This document shows, piece by piece, positions 34,753 through 43,581 of a stretch of 64,000 bases of DNA. Position 1 is the stretch's first letter. Every line of letters starts with the position of its first letter. The DNA comes from Streptomyces althioticus (GTDB lineage Bacteria > Actinomycetota > Actinomycetes > Streptomycetales > Streptomycetaceae), in assembly GCA_014649355.1 (NCBI GenBank), contig BMSW01000015.1, forward strand, positions 62,001-126,000, in the 5' to 3' direction. Position numbers and translations under genes: made by a program. Under the pieces are notes generated by a model. It searched no databases. It saw only the letters and a list, made by a program, of their open reading frames with translations, and was not told the DNA's origin.

Positions 34753-35595
34753 TCAGCCCTGGTCCGCCGCAGGCCACCCCAGCGTGTCCAGGACGTCCGA
34801 GATGCGGGTGTAGACCCCCGGGCTGCCCGCCCAGCCGCAGCCCGCTCCCCAGGAGACCAGGCCTATGAGCCGCCCCTGGGCGACCAGCGGCCCCCCGCTG
34901 TCCCCCTGGCAGGCGTCCCGGCCCCCGGCCACCTCACCCGCGCACAGCATCGTCTCGGCGCGGTAGGTGCCGTTGGAGCCCCCGGAGTACGCCTTCTCGC
35001 ACAGGGCGTCGGGCTGCACCCGTACGCGCGACCCGTGCAGGCTGCCGGCGTAGCTGCCGGAGCCGGTGGTGTCCCCCCAGCCGTAGACCGTGGCGGGCGT
35101 GCCCGCGCGGTACGCCGTGTCGCCCGATCCGGCCATGCCTATGACCGAGGCGGCCGGGAGCGGCTCGGCCAGGCTGAGCACGGCGAAGTCGCCCGAGTTG
35201 GTCTCACCGTCGTAGTCCGGGTTCACCCAGACCTTGCGCACGGCGACCTCCTGGCCGCTTGCCGAGAGCAGCTCGGTCCGCCCGGCTATGACCTTCAGGT
35301 CGCGCACCCGCTCCGGGGAGGCGCCGAGCACCTCCCGGTCCATGCAGTGGGCGGCGGTGAGCACCGTGGTCCGTCCGACCGCCACACCCCCGCAGAACTG
35401 CCCCGCCCGCGTACCGCCGAACCGGTCACGGCTGGAGAGCGCCACGGTGTACGGGCTCTGTGACACATCGACGGGGAAGCCGCCGACGACGATGCTGTCG
35501 GCGGCCACCGGAGCGGCCGAGGCCAGTGGTATGACGGTCCCCGCGGCCACGAGGGTCAGCGGCCGGGCCAGGGCCCTGGCAAGTCGACGTCGCAT
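34753..35595 (-). CDS. Secreted trypsin-like serine protease (S1)
   Basis: 280 aa. Signal peptide about 1-32 (basic start, hydrophobic core, AAPVAADS), then a mature start near IVVGG. The catalytic triad is His83 (TAAHC), Asp136 (SGDFAVLSL) and Ser233 (GDSGGP). Asp227, six residues before the active Ser, predicts cleavage after Arg or Lys. Several Cys are spaced as disulfides. GAGGAGC precedes the ATG. Probably an extracellular protease of the Streptomyces trypsin group. Confidence 0.94.
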   Translation of the reverse strand: MRRRLARALARPLTLVAAGTVIPLASAAPVAADSIVVGGFPVDVSQSPYTVALSSRDRFGGTRAGQFCGGVAVGRTTVLTAAHCMDREVLGASPERVRDLKVIAGRTELLSASGQEVAVRKVWVNPDYDGETNSGDFAVLSLAEPLPAASVIGMAGSGDTAYRAGTPATVYGWGDTTGSGSYAGSLHGSRVRVQPDALCEKAYSGGSNGTYRAETMLCAGEVAGGRDACQGDSGGPLVAQGRLIGLVSWGAGCGWAGSPGVYTRISDVLDTLGWPAADQG

Positions 35596-35674
35596 GCACG
35601 CTCCTCACACTGGAGTGAACCTTGGACACCCACAGTGAGGGAGACGGTCACCGTACGCACCCGCGCGACAGCCT

Positions 35675-35708
35675 GAAGGCCCGGCCCCTCGGAGGGGGCC
35701 GGGCCTTC
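35675..35708 (-). terminator. hrdB terminator
   Basis: GAAGGCCCGGCCCC - TCGGAG - GGGGCCGGGCCTTC, a perfect 14-bp stem, 41 bp past the hrdB stop. Confidence 0.9.
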
Positions 35709-35749
35709 ACGGACAGCGACGCGCGACGGGCCGTCGCGGCGGCGACGTC

Positions 35750-37279
<1,530 letters not shown>

Positions 37280-37707
37280 GAACAACCTCTCGGAACGTTG
37301 GAAAACGGCTTCCGGCCCCGTCCACAGTGGACAGGGGCCGACCGCCGGCTTGGGGATGGGCCGACGGCGCGGGCGGGGGCCGGGAAGATGCACAGCGCCA
37401 TGAACGGCGTCCGTATTCCCTCCGCGGCTGTCACCTCTTAGGTCATCGCGTTCTTCCCAGGAGCGTTACGCCCATTCCGCGTGGCCCGAGTCACACCCCG
37501 TAACCAGTCAAAACCTGGCAGATGATGACAGAAGTGTGCACCACGGGTGAGGCGGTCGCCGCCCCGGGGCCGGAGTAGGTCTTTCGTACCGTCGGACCCC
37601 GCGGAACCGTCGACGGCTCCGCAGGGTCCGACGGGGGACGGCCCACGGACGCGACTCTGCCACAGGAGGGGGGTGGCAGGCCGGACCGCGCCGTCGGGGA
37701 AATGCGG
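37280..37707. promoter_or_regulatory. hrdB promoter region and whiH terminator region
   Basis: 428 bp. The hrdB leader occupies the left part; minus-strand TTGACT (37506-37511) and CGTAAC elements are visible, but I cannot assign hrdB promoters with confidence. The right part holds the whiH hairpin. Confidence 0.45.
37591..37632 (-). terminator. whiH terminator
   Basis: Outer stem GTCGGACCC (37591-37599) / GGGTCCGAC (37624-37632) with an inner GCGGA / TCCGC extension forms a long near-perfect hairpin, 76 bp beyond the whiH stop. Confidence 0.75.
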
Positions 37708-38589
37708 TCAGTGCTCGCGCGGGGCGGGCACCACGCGCTCGACCTCGGGGTGGACCGTGAGAAGTTGCCGCATGGCCGCCTCGGCCGCGGCGCCGTCGCC
37801 GCCGGCGAGCGCGTCCACGATCCGGGCGTGGTGGGCCAGCGAGGTCTCGTTAGGCCGCTCACAGCCGGTGACCGGGCCGCCCGAGACGTGGAGCGCGGCG
37901 GACACGATCCCGGACAGGTGCTCCAGCATCCGGTTGCCGGCGACCTGGATGAGCAGGGAGTGGAACTCGTTGTCGGCCCGGGCGAAGGTCAGCGCGTCGC
38001 CCTGCCCGAGGGCGTGCCCCATGATCTCCACCATGTCGGTCAGCCGCTGCTGGACGTCCTCCCGGCCGTGCCCGGCGGCCAGGCGCGCGGCGAGCGGCTC
38101 GATCGTCCAGCGCAGCTCGCTCAGTTCCCGGCGCTGGTCGTCCCGCTGCGGTCCGTACGCCCGCCACTCGATGATGTCCGGGTCGAGAAGATTCCAGTCG
38201 CTGACCGGACGCACCCGCGTGCCCACGTTCGGCCGGGCGCTGACCAGGCCCTTGGCCTCCAGGACGCGGAGCGACTCGCGGACGACGGTACGGGACACCT
38301 CGAAACGCTGGCCGATCTCCTCGGGCACCAGCGGGCGGTCGGCGCCCAGGTCCCCGGAAACGATCATCTGTCCCAGCTGCTGGACGAGTTGTCCGTGCAG
38401 CCCGCGTCCGCGGCTGCCCGCGGTCCGCCGGCCCACGCGGCCCAGATCCGGCTCCGCCGTGTCCCATCCGGTGCCCCGGTCGGTGCCGGGCGCCTCCGCG
38501 TACGGGTAGCGGTCGAGTTCGCCCGGGGTCGCGAGGCCGGAGTCGGCGGAGCGGGCGGCGGTCATCATGGTGTGCGCAAGGGTACTCAC
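37708..38589 (-). CDS. whiH: Sporulation regulator WhiH (GntR family)
   Basis: 293 aa. WhiH is a GntR/FCD-type regulator needed for septation of aerial hyphae into spores. A helix-turn-helix at about residues 85-125 (RPLVPEEIGQRFEVSRTVVRESLRVLEAKGLV) is preceded by an unusual ~60-residue N-terminal extension. The FCD domain includes ELRWTIEPLAARLAAG and DNEFHSLLIQVAGNRMLEHL. The gene sits directly upstream of hrdB on the same strand, the known whiH position. The GTG at 38589 has AAAGGA nearby; an ATG pair at 38568/38565 is an alternative. A WhiG-like -10 lies about 95 bp upstream. Confidence 0.93.
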   Translation of the reverse strand: MSTLAHTMMTAARSADSGLATPGELDRYPYAEAPGTDRGTGWDTAEPDLGRVGRRTAGSRGRGLHGQLVQQLGQMIVSGDLGADRPLVPEEIGQRFEVSRTVVRESLRVLEAKGLVSARPNVGTRVRPVSDWNLLDPDIIEWRAYGPQRDDQRRELSELRWTIEPLAARLAAGHGREDVQQRLTDMVEIMGHALGQGDALTFARADNEFHSLLIQVAGNRMLEHLSGIVSAALHVSGGPVTGCERPNETSLAHHARIVDALAGGDGAAAEAAMRQLLTVHPEVERVVPAPREH

Positions 38590-38650
38590 GCATCCTTTGT
38601 CGGCGCCGGTTCCAACTCCCTTGAGGTCTTTGGTGAAAAGCACACGAAAG

Positions 38651-38664
38651 GGTGATCGCTCACC
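38651..38664. promoter_or_regulatory. Inverted repeat in the whiH leader
   Basis: GGTGA-TCGC-TCACC, a perfect 5-bp-arm palindrome between the -10 element and the whiH start. Candidate operator, for example for WhiH autoregulation. Confidence 0.35.
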
Positions 38665-38681
38665 TCGCCTCAATTGACGCC

Positions 38682-38689
38682 TTATCGGA
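38682..38689 (-). promoter_or_regulatory. WhiG-type -10 element upstream of whiH
   Basis: Minus-strand TCCGATAA matches the sigma-WhiG -10 consensus GCCGATAA at 7 of 8 positions. The expected TAAA -35 element about 15 bases upstream is poor (GAGA/CGAG). whiH is known to be sigma-WhiG dependent in S. coelicolor, which supports the reading. Confidence 0.55.
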
Positions 38690-38762
38690 AAGAAACGAGC
38701 TTTTCTCGGGGAGTTGCGATCAGAGAAAGCCTGAGAAACGCAATTTCGGTCGCCATCGGACG

Positions 38763-40871
38763 TCATCGGACTCGGCTTCGCAGACCTGTGAACGCGTACG
38801 CGCACAGGAGCGCCAGTACCGACAACGCCATGGCACCGCCCACGGGTTGGGCCAGCAGCCGCAGCAACGCCTCCAGATGCTGCTCGCCCCCGAAGGGCCA
38901 GCGCAGCGGCAGTCCGTCCCTCAACCGCCCGGCGAACGGCGCCGGACCGCGCGTCGAAGGCCCCTCCGAGAGTTTGTGCACGGCGGGTACGACGAGAAGC
39001 GGCACGGCGACGACCGCGGCGAGACCGGCGGTGGTGGACCGGAAGACGCCCGCCGCCAGCACCCCCGCCCACGCGCAGCCCGTGACAAGGGCGAGCCACC
39101 CGGCGGTGAGAGCGGGCCAGTCCTCCGGGAGCGCGACGAGCTCACTTCCGTAGACGAGGTACAGCACTTCCGCGGTGCAGCCGACTGTCAGCACGGCCAG
39201 GGCGAGGGCGGTCAGCGAGGCGACGAAGAGCTTCGCGGTCAGCAGGCCGAGCCTTCGGGGGACGGTGCCCCGGTCCACCGCGAGCGCGGGGTGGCGGAAC
39301 TCGTCGCCGAACGCCAGCGCGCCGAGCAGCCCCGCCCCGAGCGCGGCGGGCGGCAGCGGCAACTCCACGGGCCAGGCGGCCAGCAGTCGCGGTTGCGGGG
39401 TGTGGCCGATGCGGGCCAGCACGACGGCGGCGAGGGCGGACACGGCGAGGACACAGGCCCCGACGATGTACCCCGTCGCCACCCCGGCGGCCCGCCGGAG
39501 CTCGTACCGGACGGGCCGCAGAGGAGTGGGCGCGGGACGAACGAGAACGGGGGGCGGGAGGGTGACGGTGGTGGGGCGGGGGGTGGTGGGGCGATGCGGG
39601 GGCGCTGCCTGGAAGGTGCCGTCGCCGGACGCCTCCTGGGGCGACTCGGGCGGGGGCGACGCGGCGGGGGCGGACTCGGGTGCGGGGGCGGACTCGGGGG
39701 CGGGGGCTGGGGTCGAGGGTTCCCGCTCAGGATCGGAGTCGGACGCCGAAACGGAGGCTTCCGGCTCGGCGCCGGCCTCGGGCGCGGAGGTTGAAGGGCT
39801 CGCCTCGGCGCCGGCCTCGGGCGCGGAGGGTGGGAATCCCGGCTCAGCGCCGGAGTCGGCAGTTGCCGCGACTTCGGGCTCGGGTTCCGCTGCGGCTACT
39901 TCGGGCTCCGCGTCCTGACCGGAATGTACGTCGATCGCAGCCGGCGGGAGCTGAGCCCCCGACGCCGCCGAGGCTTCCGCTCCTGTACCGGCCCCCGGCC
40001 CCATGTCTCCGACCTCGTCCGCCAGTTGATGGACGACGATCCCGTTCCGGAAGGCCGTCTCCCCCACCTCGGCGCAGGTACTGCCGTAGACGCAGAGGCG
40101 GTTGCCGCCCTCCCGTACGACCTCAACGGACCGCTGCGCCGAACGGGCCCGCTGGGCGAGCAGCACGGAGAGGCGAGCGGCGTGCGGGCTGCGGACGACG
40201 ACGCGTGGGCGCAGCCGCGTGCGGGCGAAGTCGGCGGCCCGCTGGTCGGCGACGACCCGGCCGCCGTCCAACGTGACCACGTGGTCGGCGAACCGCGTCG
40301 CCTCCTTGGGATCAGCCGTGCTGCACAGCACCGTCCCGCCCTGCGCCGCGTGTTCCCGCAGCATGTCGTACAGCCAGCGCCTCTCGCCCACCGCGAGCCC
40401 TCGCGCCGGGTCGTCGAGCACGAGGGTGTGCGGGTCCGGCAGGAGGGCGCAGGCCAAGCCCAGGCGGCGGTCCATACCGCGCGACAGGGTGCCGAGGCGT
40501 TCGTCGCGCAGGCTCACCAGGCCCACCGCTTCGAGTACTTCGTCGGCGCGCCGGGCCGGGACCCCGGAAGCCGCGCACAGCATGCGGAGATGTCCGCGGA
40601 CCGAGCGGGCAGGATGCCCCGGCACGTCGCCCAGCAGCACACCGACCTCGTGCGCGGGGTGCGGGATACGGTGCAGGGGGCGGCCTCTGAAGTAGGTGAT
40701 CCCACGCCCACGTTGAAGCTCGAGCATCAGCCTCAACGCCGTCGTCTTCCCTGCACCCGGTGCTCCGAGCAACGCGGTGACGCGGCCCGCGTGCGCCTCG
40801 AAGGAGACGTTGTCGACGGCGGGCGGCTGCTCTTTGCGGGCGATGCTGGTCAGTCCGATGGCCTGGATCAC
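38763..40871 (-). CDS. ABC transporter, fused ATPase and membrane domains
   Basis: 702 aa single-chain exporter-like protein. The N-terminal ATPase (about 1-230) has Walker A GAPGAGKTT, a signature LSRGMDRRL instead of LSGGQ, and Walker B LVLDDPARGL, where Asp replaces the catalytic Glu. A ~150-residue linker rich in Ala, Pro and Glu (about 290-440) follows. The C-terminal ABC-2-type membrane domain (about 450-702) has about six hydrophobic segments (ATGYIVGACVLAVSALAAV, ALTAGWLALVTGCAWAGVL). The GTG at 40871 (MIQAIGL) has no clear ribosome-binding site. Substrate unknown; it sits beside whiH, so a sporulation-stage role is possible but unproven. Confidence 0.83.
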   Translation of the reverse strand: MIQAIGLTSIARKEQPPAVDNVSFEAHAGRVTALLGAPGAGKTTALRLMLELQRGRGITYFRGRPLHRIPHPAHEVGVLLGDVPGHPARSVRGHLRMLCAASGVPARRADEVLEAVGLVSLRDERLGTLSRGMDRRLGLACALLPDPHTLVLDDPARGLAVGERRWLYDMLREHAAQGGTVLCSTADPKEATRFADHVVTLDGGRVVADQRAADFARTRLRPRVVVRSPHAARLSVLLAQRARSAQRSVEVVREGGNRLCVYGSTCAEVGETAFRNGIVVHQLADEVGDMGPGAGTGAEASAASGAQLPPAAIDVHSGQDAEPEVAAAEPEPEVAATADSGAEPGFPPSAPEAGAEASPSTSAPEAGAEPEASVSASDSDPEREPSTPAPAPESAPAPESAPAASPPPESPQEASGDGTFQAAPPHRPTTPRPTTVTLPPPVLVRPAPTPLRPVRYELRRAAGVATGYIVGACVLAVSALAAVVLARIGHTPQPRLLAAWPVELPLPPAALGAGLLGALAFGDEFRHPALAVDRGTVPRRLGLLTAKLFVASLTALALAVLTVGCTAEVLYLVYGSELVALPEDWPALTAGWLALVTGCAWAGVLAAGVFRSTTAGLAAVVAVPLLVVPAVHKLSEGPSTRGPAPFAGRLRDGLPLRWPFGGEQHLEALLRLLAQPVGGAMALSVLALLCAYAFTGLRSRVR

Positions 40872-40977
40872 CCGATGCAAGATAGCGCGCCATATCGGGT
40901 TTTTCGGGCACCACAGGGCCCGTTGCACGGAGGGAGAACGGTCCGGGAACGCGTCCCGGAGCCGGCCGTCGCCCGTG

Positions 40978-41736
40978 TCAGACCTCGGGGCGCAGCATGG
41001 GCGGGTTGAGCAGCGTGGCGCCGCCGGCCCGGAAGAGCTGGGCGGGACGGCCGCCCTGCCGGGTGGTGGTACCGCCGGTGGGCACCAGGAAGCCCGGCGT
41101 GCCCGTCACCTTGCGGTGGAAGTTGCGCGGGTCGAGCGCCACGCCCCAGACCGCCTCGTAGACCCGGCGCAGCTCACCGACGGTGAACTCCGGTGGGCAG
41201 AAAGCCGTCGCCAGCGAGGAGTACTCGATCTTCGAGCGGGCGCGCTCCACCCCGTCCCAGAGGATCTGCGCATGGTCGAAGGCGAGCGGCGCCACCGGCT
41301 CGCCGTCCCTGCCGTAACCGCCCTGCTCGAGCAGCTCGTCCACCGGCGCCCAGCGCGCGTTGCTGGCGTCGCCGCCGGCCCGGGGTGCCGGCAGATCCGG
41401 GGCGAGCGCGAGGTGCGCGACGCTGACCACCCGCATGCGCGGGTCTCGCTTGGGATCCCCGTACGTGGCCAGCTGCTCGAGATGGGCGCCGTGGTCCTGG
41501 GCGGGGCCGGCAGGATCATGAACCCGCAGCCCCGTCTCCTCGGCCAGCTCCCGCTCCGCCGCCTGCGCCAGATCCTCGTCGGCCCGCACGAACCCGCCGG
41601 GGAGTGCCCAACGCCCCTGGAACGGGGACTCTCCCCTGCGCACCGCCAGTGCACACAGGACGTGACGTCGCACGGTGAGCACGACCAGGTCCACGGTGAC
41701 GGCGAAAGGCGGAAAGGCTGACGGGTCGTAGGACAT
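40978..41736 (-). CDS. Nudix-domain transcriptional regulator (NrtR-like)
   Basis: 252 aa. The N-terminal Nudix domain (GGFVRADEDLAQAAERELAEETGL, a Nudix box with the canonical E-E-x-x-E-E residues mostly kept) is followed by a C-terminal winged-helix (FTVGELRRVYEAVWGVALDPRNFHRKV), the NrtR architecture. NrtR proteins bind ADP-ribose-like ligands and regulate NAD metabolism. A leaderless start is likely: TATGAT lies 6 bases before the ATG. A palindrome lies inside the promoter spacer. Downstream of DUF4192 on the same strand. Confidence 0.85.
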   Translation of the reverse strand: MSYDPSAFPPFAVTVDLVVLTVRRHVLCALAVRRGESPFQGRWALPGGFVRADEDLAQAAERELAEETGLRVHDPAGPAQDHGAHLEQLATYGDPKRDPRMRVVSVAHLALAPDLPAPRAGGDASNARWAPVDELLEQGGYGRDGEPVAPLAFDHAQILWDGVERARSKIEYSSLATAFCPPEFTVGELRRVYEAVWGVALDPRNFHRKVTGTPGFLVPTGGTTTRQGGRPAQLFRAGGATLLNPPMLRPEV

Positions 41737-41742
41737 GCGGCG

Positions 41743-41775
41743 ATCATAGTCGTCTGCCTGACGATAAACACTCCC
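41743..41775 (-). promoter_or_regulatory. Promoter with internal operator, NrtR-like gene
   Basis: Minus strand: -10 TATGAT (41748-41743), 6 bases before the ATG at 41736. The palindrome TCGTC-TGCCT-GACGA (41750-41764) lies in the 17-bp spacer between the -10 and a weak GTGTTT -35. This placement fits direct autorepression. Confidence 0.62.
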
Positions 41776-41848
41776 TTCACCAGCCGGATCGCCGTCCGAT
41801 CCGCTCCTGCCCAGGCGTCTCCCCTGCTCCTCCGTCCAGGCCTCTCCC

Positions 41849-43441
41849 CTACTCCTCCGCCTCCTCCCCACGGGGCGTCGAGTGCGCACCCTGCTGACGG
41901 TGCCCTCGCCGGCTCGCCGCGCCGGGGTGGGCGCCGCCCTTGGGCCGGGCCGCGCCCGGTGACATACGGGGGCGCGGCACCCGTCCGGTCGCGGAGCCTC
42001 CCCGGGGAGCGGACCGCCCCACGCGTCCGGCCGCCCGCATCCGGCGCCTTCGGGACGCGGGCCCCGCATCGCGGCCGGGCGCCCGGCACGCGTCCCGCCC
42101 CGGCGCCTCGCCCGCGCCGTGCCCAGGCGCCTCGGACGGGTCGCCGTCCTCGTCCTCCTCCTCACCCCGCAGGCAGCGGCGGATCGACTCCGGGTCGAGC
42201 CCCTCGTTGCACGCCTGGTGCAGCAGCCGCGCGAAGAGGTAGTCCGGGTCCGCCCCGAGGGCCATGGCGAGTGCCTCCCGGGCTTCCAGTTCGTCGCCGG
42301 AGGACCACGCGACCCATCCGGCGAGGGTGAGGGGCGCCGCGGCGTACTCCCCGTACGGCCCGACACAGCGGCGTGCCAAGGTGCGCCACAGGCGGAGGGC
42401 AGGGGCCGCTTCGTCGCCCTCCATCCACGCGGCGGCGCGGTCGCGGGTGGTGCGGTCCTGGAGGCCGTGGAGCACCATGGCCGCCTCGTCGTACCCGACC
42501 AGTTCGTCGTCGCGCAGGTCCGCCGGGAGTGTGCCGGAGACGGCCGGCGCGTCGGCGAGGCGGCGCAGGAGGCGCTCGGCCAGCTCCATCGTCTCGTCGG
42601 CGACGGCCTTCCGGTCCTCCGCGTCGACGATCCGGGGCAGCAGCTTCAGCGCGGCCTCGTCCAGCGCGCGGCGCTGGACGTGGGCGGCGGAGGTCTCCCA
42701 GGGCTGGAGGCGGGCGTGCAGCTCGCGGAGGGAGCCTCGGACCTGGAGCCCGGCGTAGGCGGCCGCGGCGGCCAGTACGGACGTGCCCGGCAGTCCCATC
42801 GGCGTCCCTTCGGCCGGGCAGCAGGCCGGGTCGTCGCAGCAGTACGACCAGAAGCGGCCGTCGGAGACGCAGAGGGCTTCGACCACGGAAACGTCCAGGG
42901 CTCCGCACTCCAGCCGCAGGGCGTGGGCGAGCGGTCCCAGCCGCTCCTTGACCTGCCGGCCGGTCTCGCCCTGTGCGGGTTCCTGGCACAGGAAGACGAC
43001 CATCTGCTCGGGCCGGGAGCCCCGGCGCTCGCAGCCGGTCACCAGGCCCTGGGCGAGCTGGCGGGCGGCCGAGGGCCAGTCGCCGGGGTCGGCGGGGATG
43101 CCGAGCCGGGCCCGGCCGCCGAACCTGCCCCGCTCTCCGGTGTCGTGCAGGGAGACGAGGACCATGCTGTCCTCCGGGCGGTACCCGAGGAGGTAGGGCA
43201 CGGCGTCGGCGAGCTCGGCCGGGGTGCGCAGCGTCACCTGCTGCGGGTCGCCGTGGCTCTCGTACGCGGTGCAGGTCACGTCCGGCGGGAGCTGAGGGCG
43301 GTCACCCCGGTCCACCGGCGCGGTCGTCCCTGGGCCGGCGGCCGCGGTCACTTCCGGGCTCGGGGCCACCGCGTCGGGTCCGCCGTGGATCGGGATGTCA
43401 CTGTTGTCGGAGGGACCGGTCGTCCCGTTGTGGTTCGTCAT
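41849..43441 (-). CDS. DUF4192 family protein
   Basis: 530 aa. The N-terminal ~400 residues form the DUF4192 domain (VTCTAYESHGDPQQVTLRTPAELADAVPYLLGYRPEDSMVLVSLHD), found across actinobacteria with no known function. It includes a Cys cluster YCCDDPACCP that could bind metal. The C-terminus is a low-complexity Gly/Ala/Arg tail with repeated APGRDA-type segments. GAAGG lies about 7 bases before the ATG. Divergent from the RecQ-like gene. Confidence 0.85.
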   Translation of the reverse strand: MTNHNGTTGPSDNSDIPIHGGPDAVAPSPEVTAAAGPGTTAPVDRGDRPQLPPDVTCTAYESHGDPQQVTLRTPAELADAVPYLLGYRPEDSMVLVSLHDTGERGRFGGRARLGIPADPGDWPSAARQLAQGLVTGCERRGSRPEQMVVFLCQEPAQGETGRQVKERLGPLAHALRLECGALDVSVVEALCVSDGRFWSYCCDDPACCPAEGTPMGLPGTSVLAAAAAYAGLQVRGSLRELHARLQPWETSAAHVQRRALDEAALKLLPRIVDAEDRKAVADETMELAERLLRRLADAPAVSGTLPADLRDDELVGYDEAAMVLHGLQDRTTRDRAAAWMEGDEAAPALRLWRTLARRCVGPYGEYAAAPLTLAGWVAWSSGDELEAREALAMALGADPDYLFARLLHQACNEGLDPESIRRCLRGEEEDEDGDPSEAPGHGAGEAPGRDACRAPGRDAGPASRRRRMRAAGRVGRSAPRGGSATGRVPRPRMSPGAARPKGGAHPGAASRRGHRQQGAHSTPRGEEAEE

Positions 43442-43581
43442 GCCGCGACCTTCTCGCAGATTGCGACATTCCGGTTCACCTGTGGACAACTCGGATCAGG
43501 TCCATGTCACCCTCGTCGCGGCAGACCGCCTTCGTCCACAGCCTTGAGCCGATGTCGGCGCCGTCCTGTTGTATGGGACCC

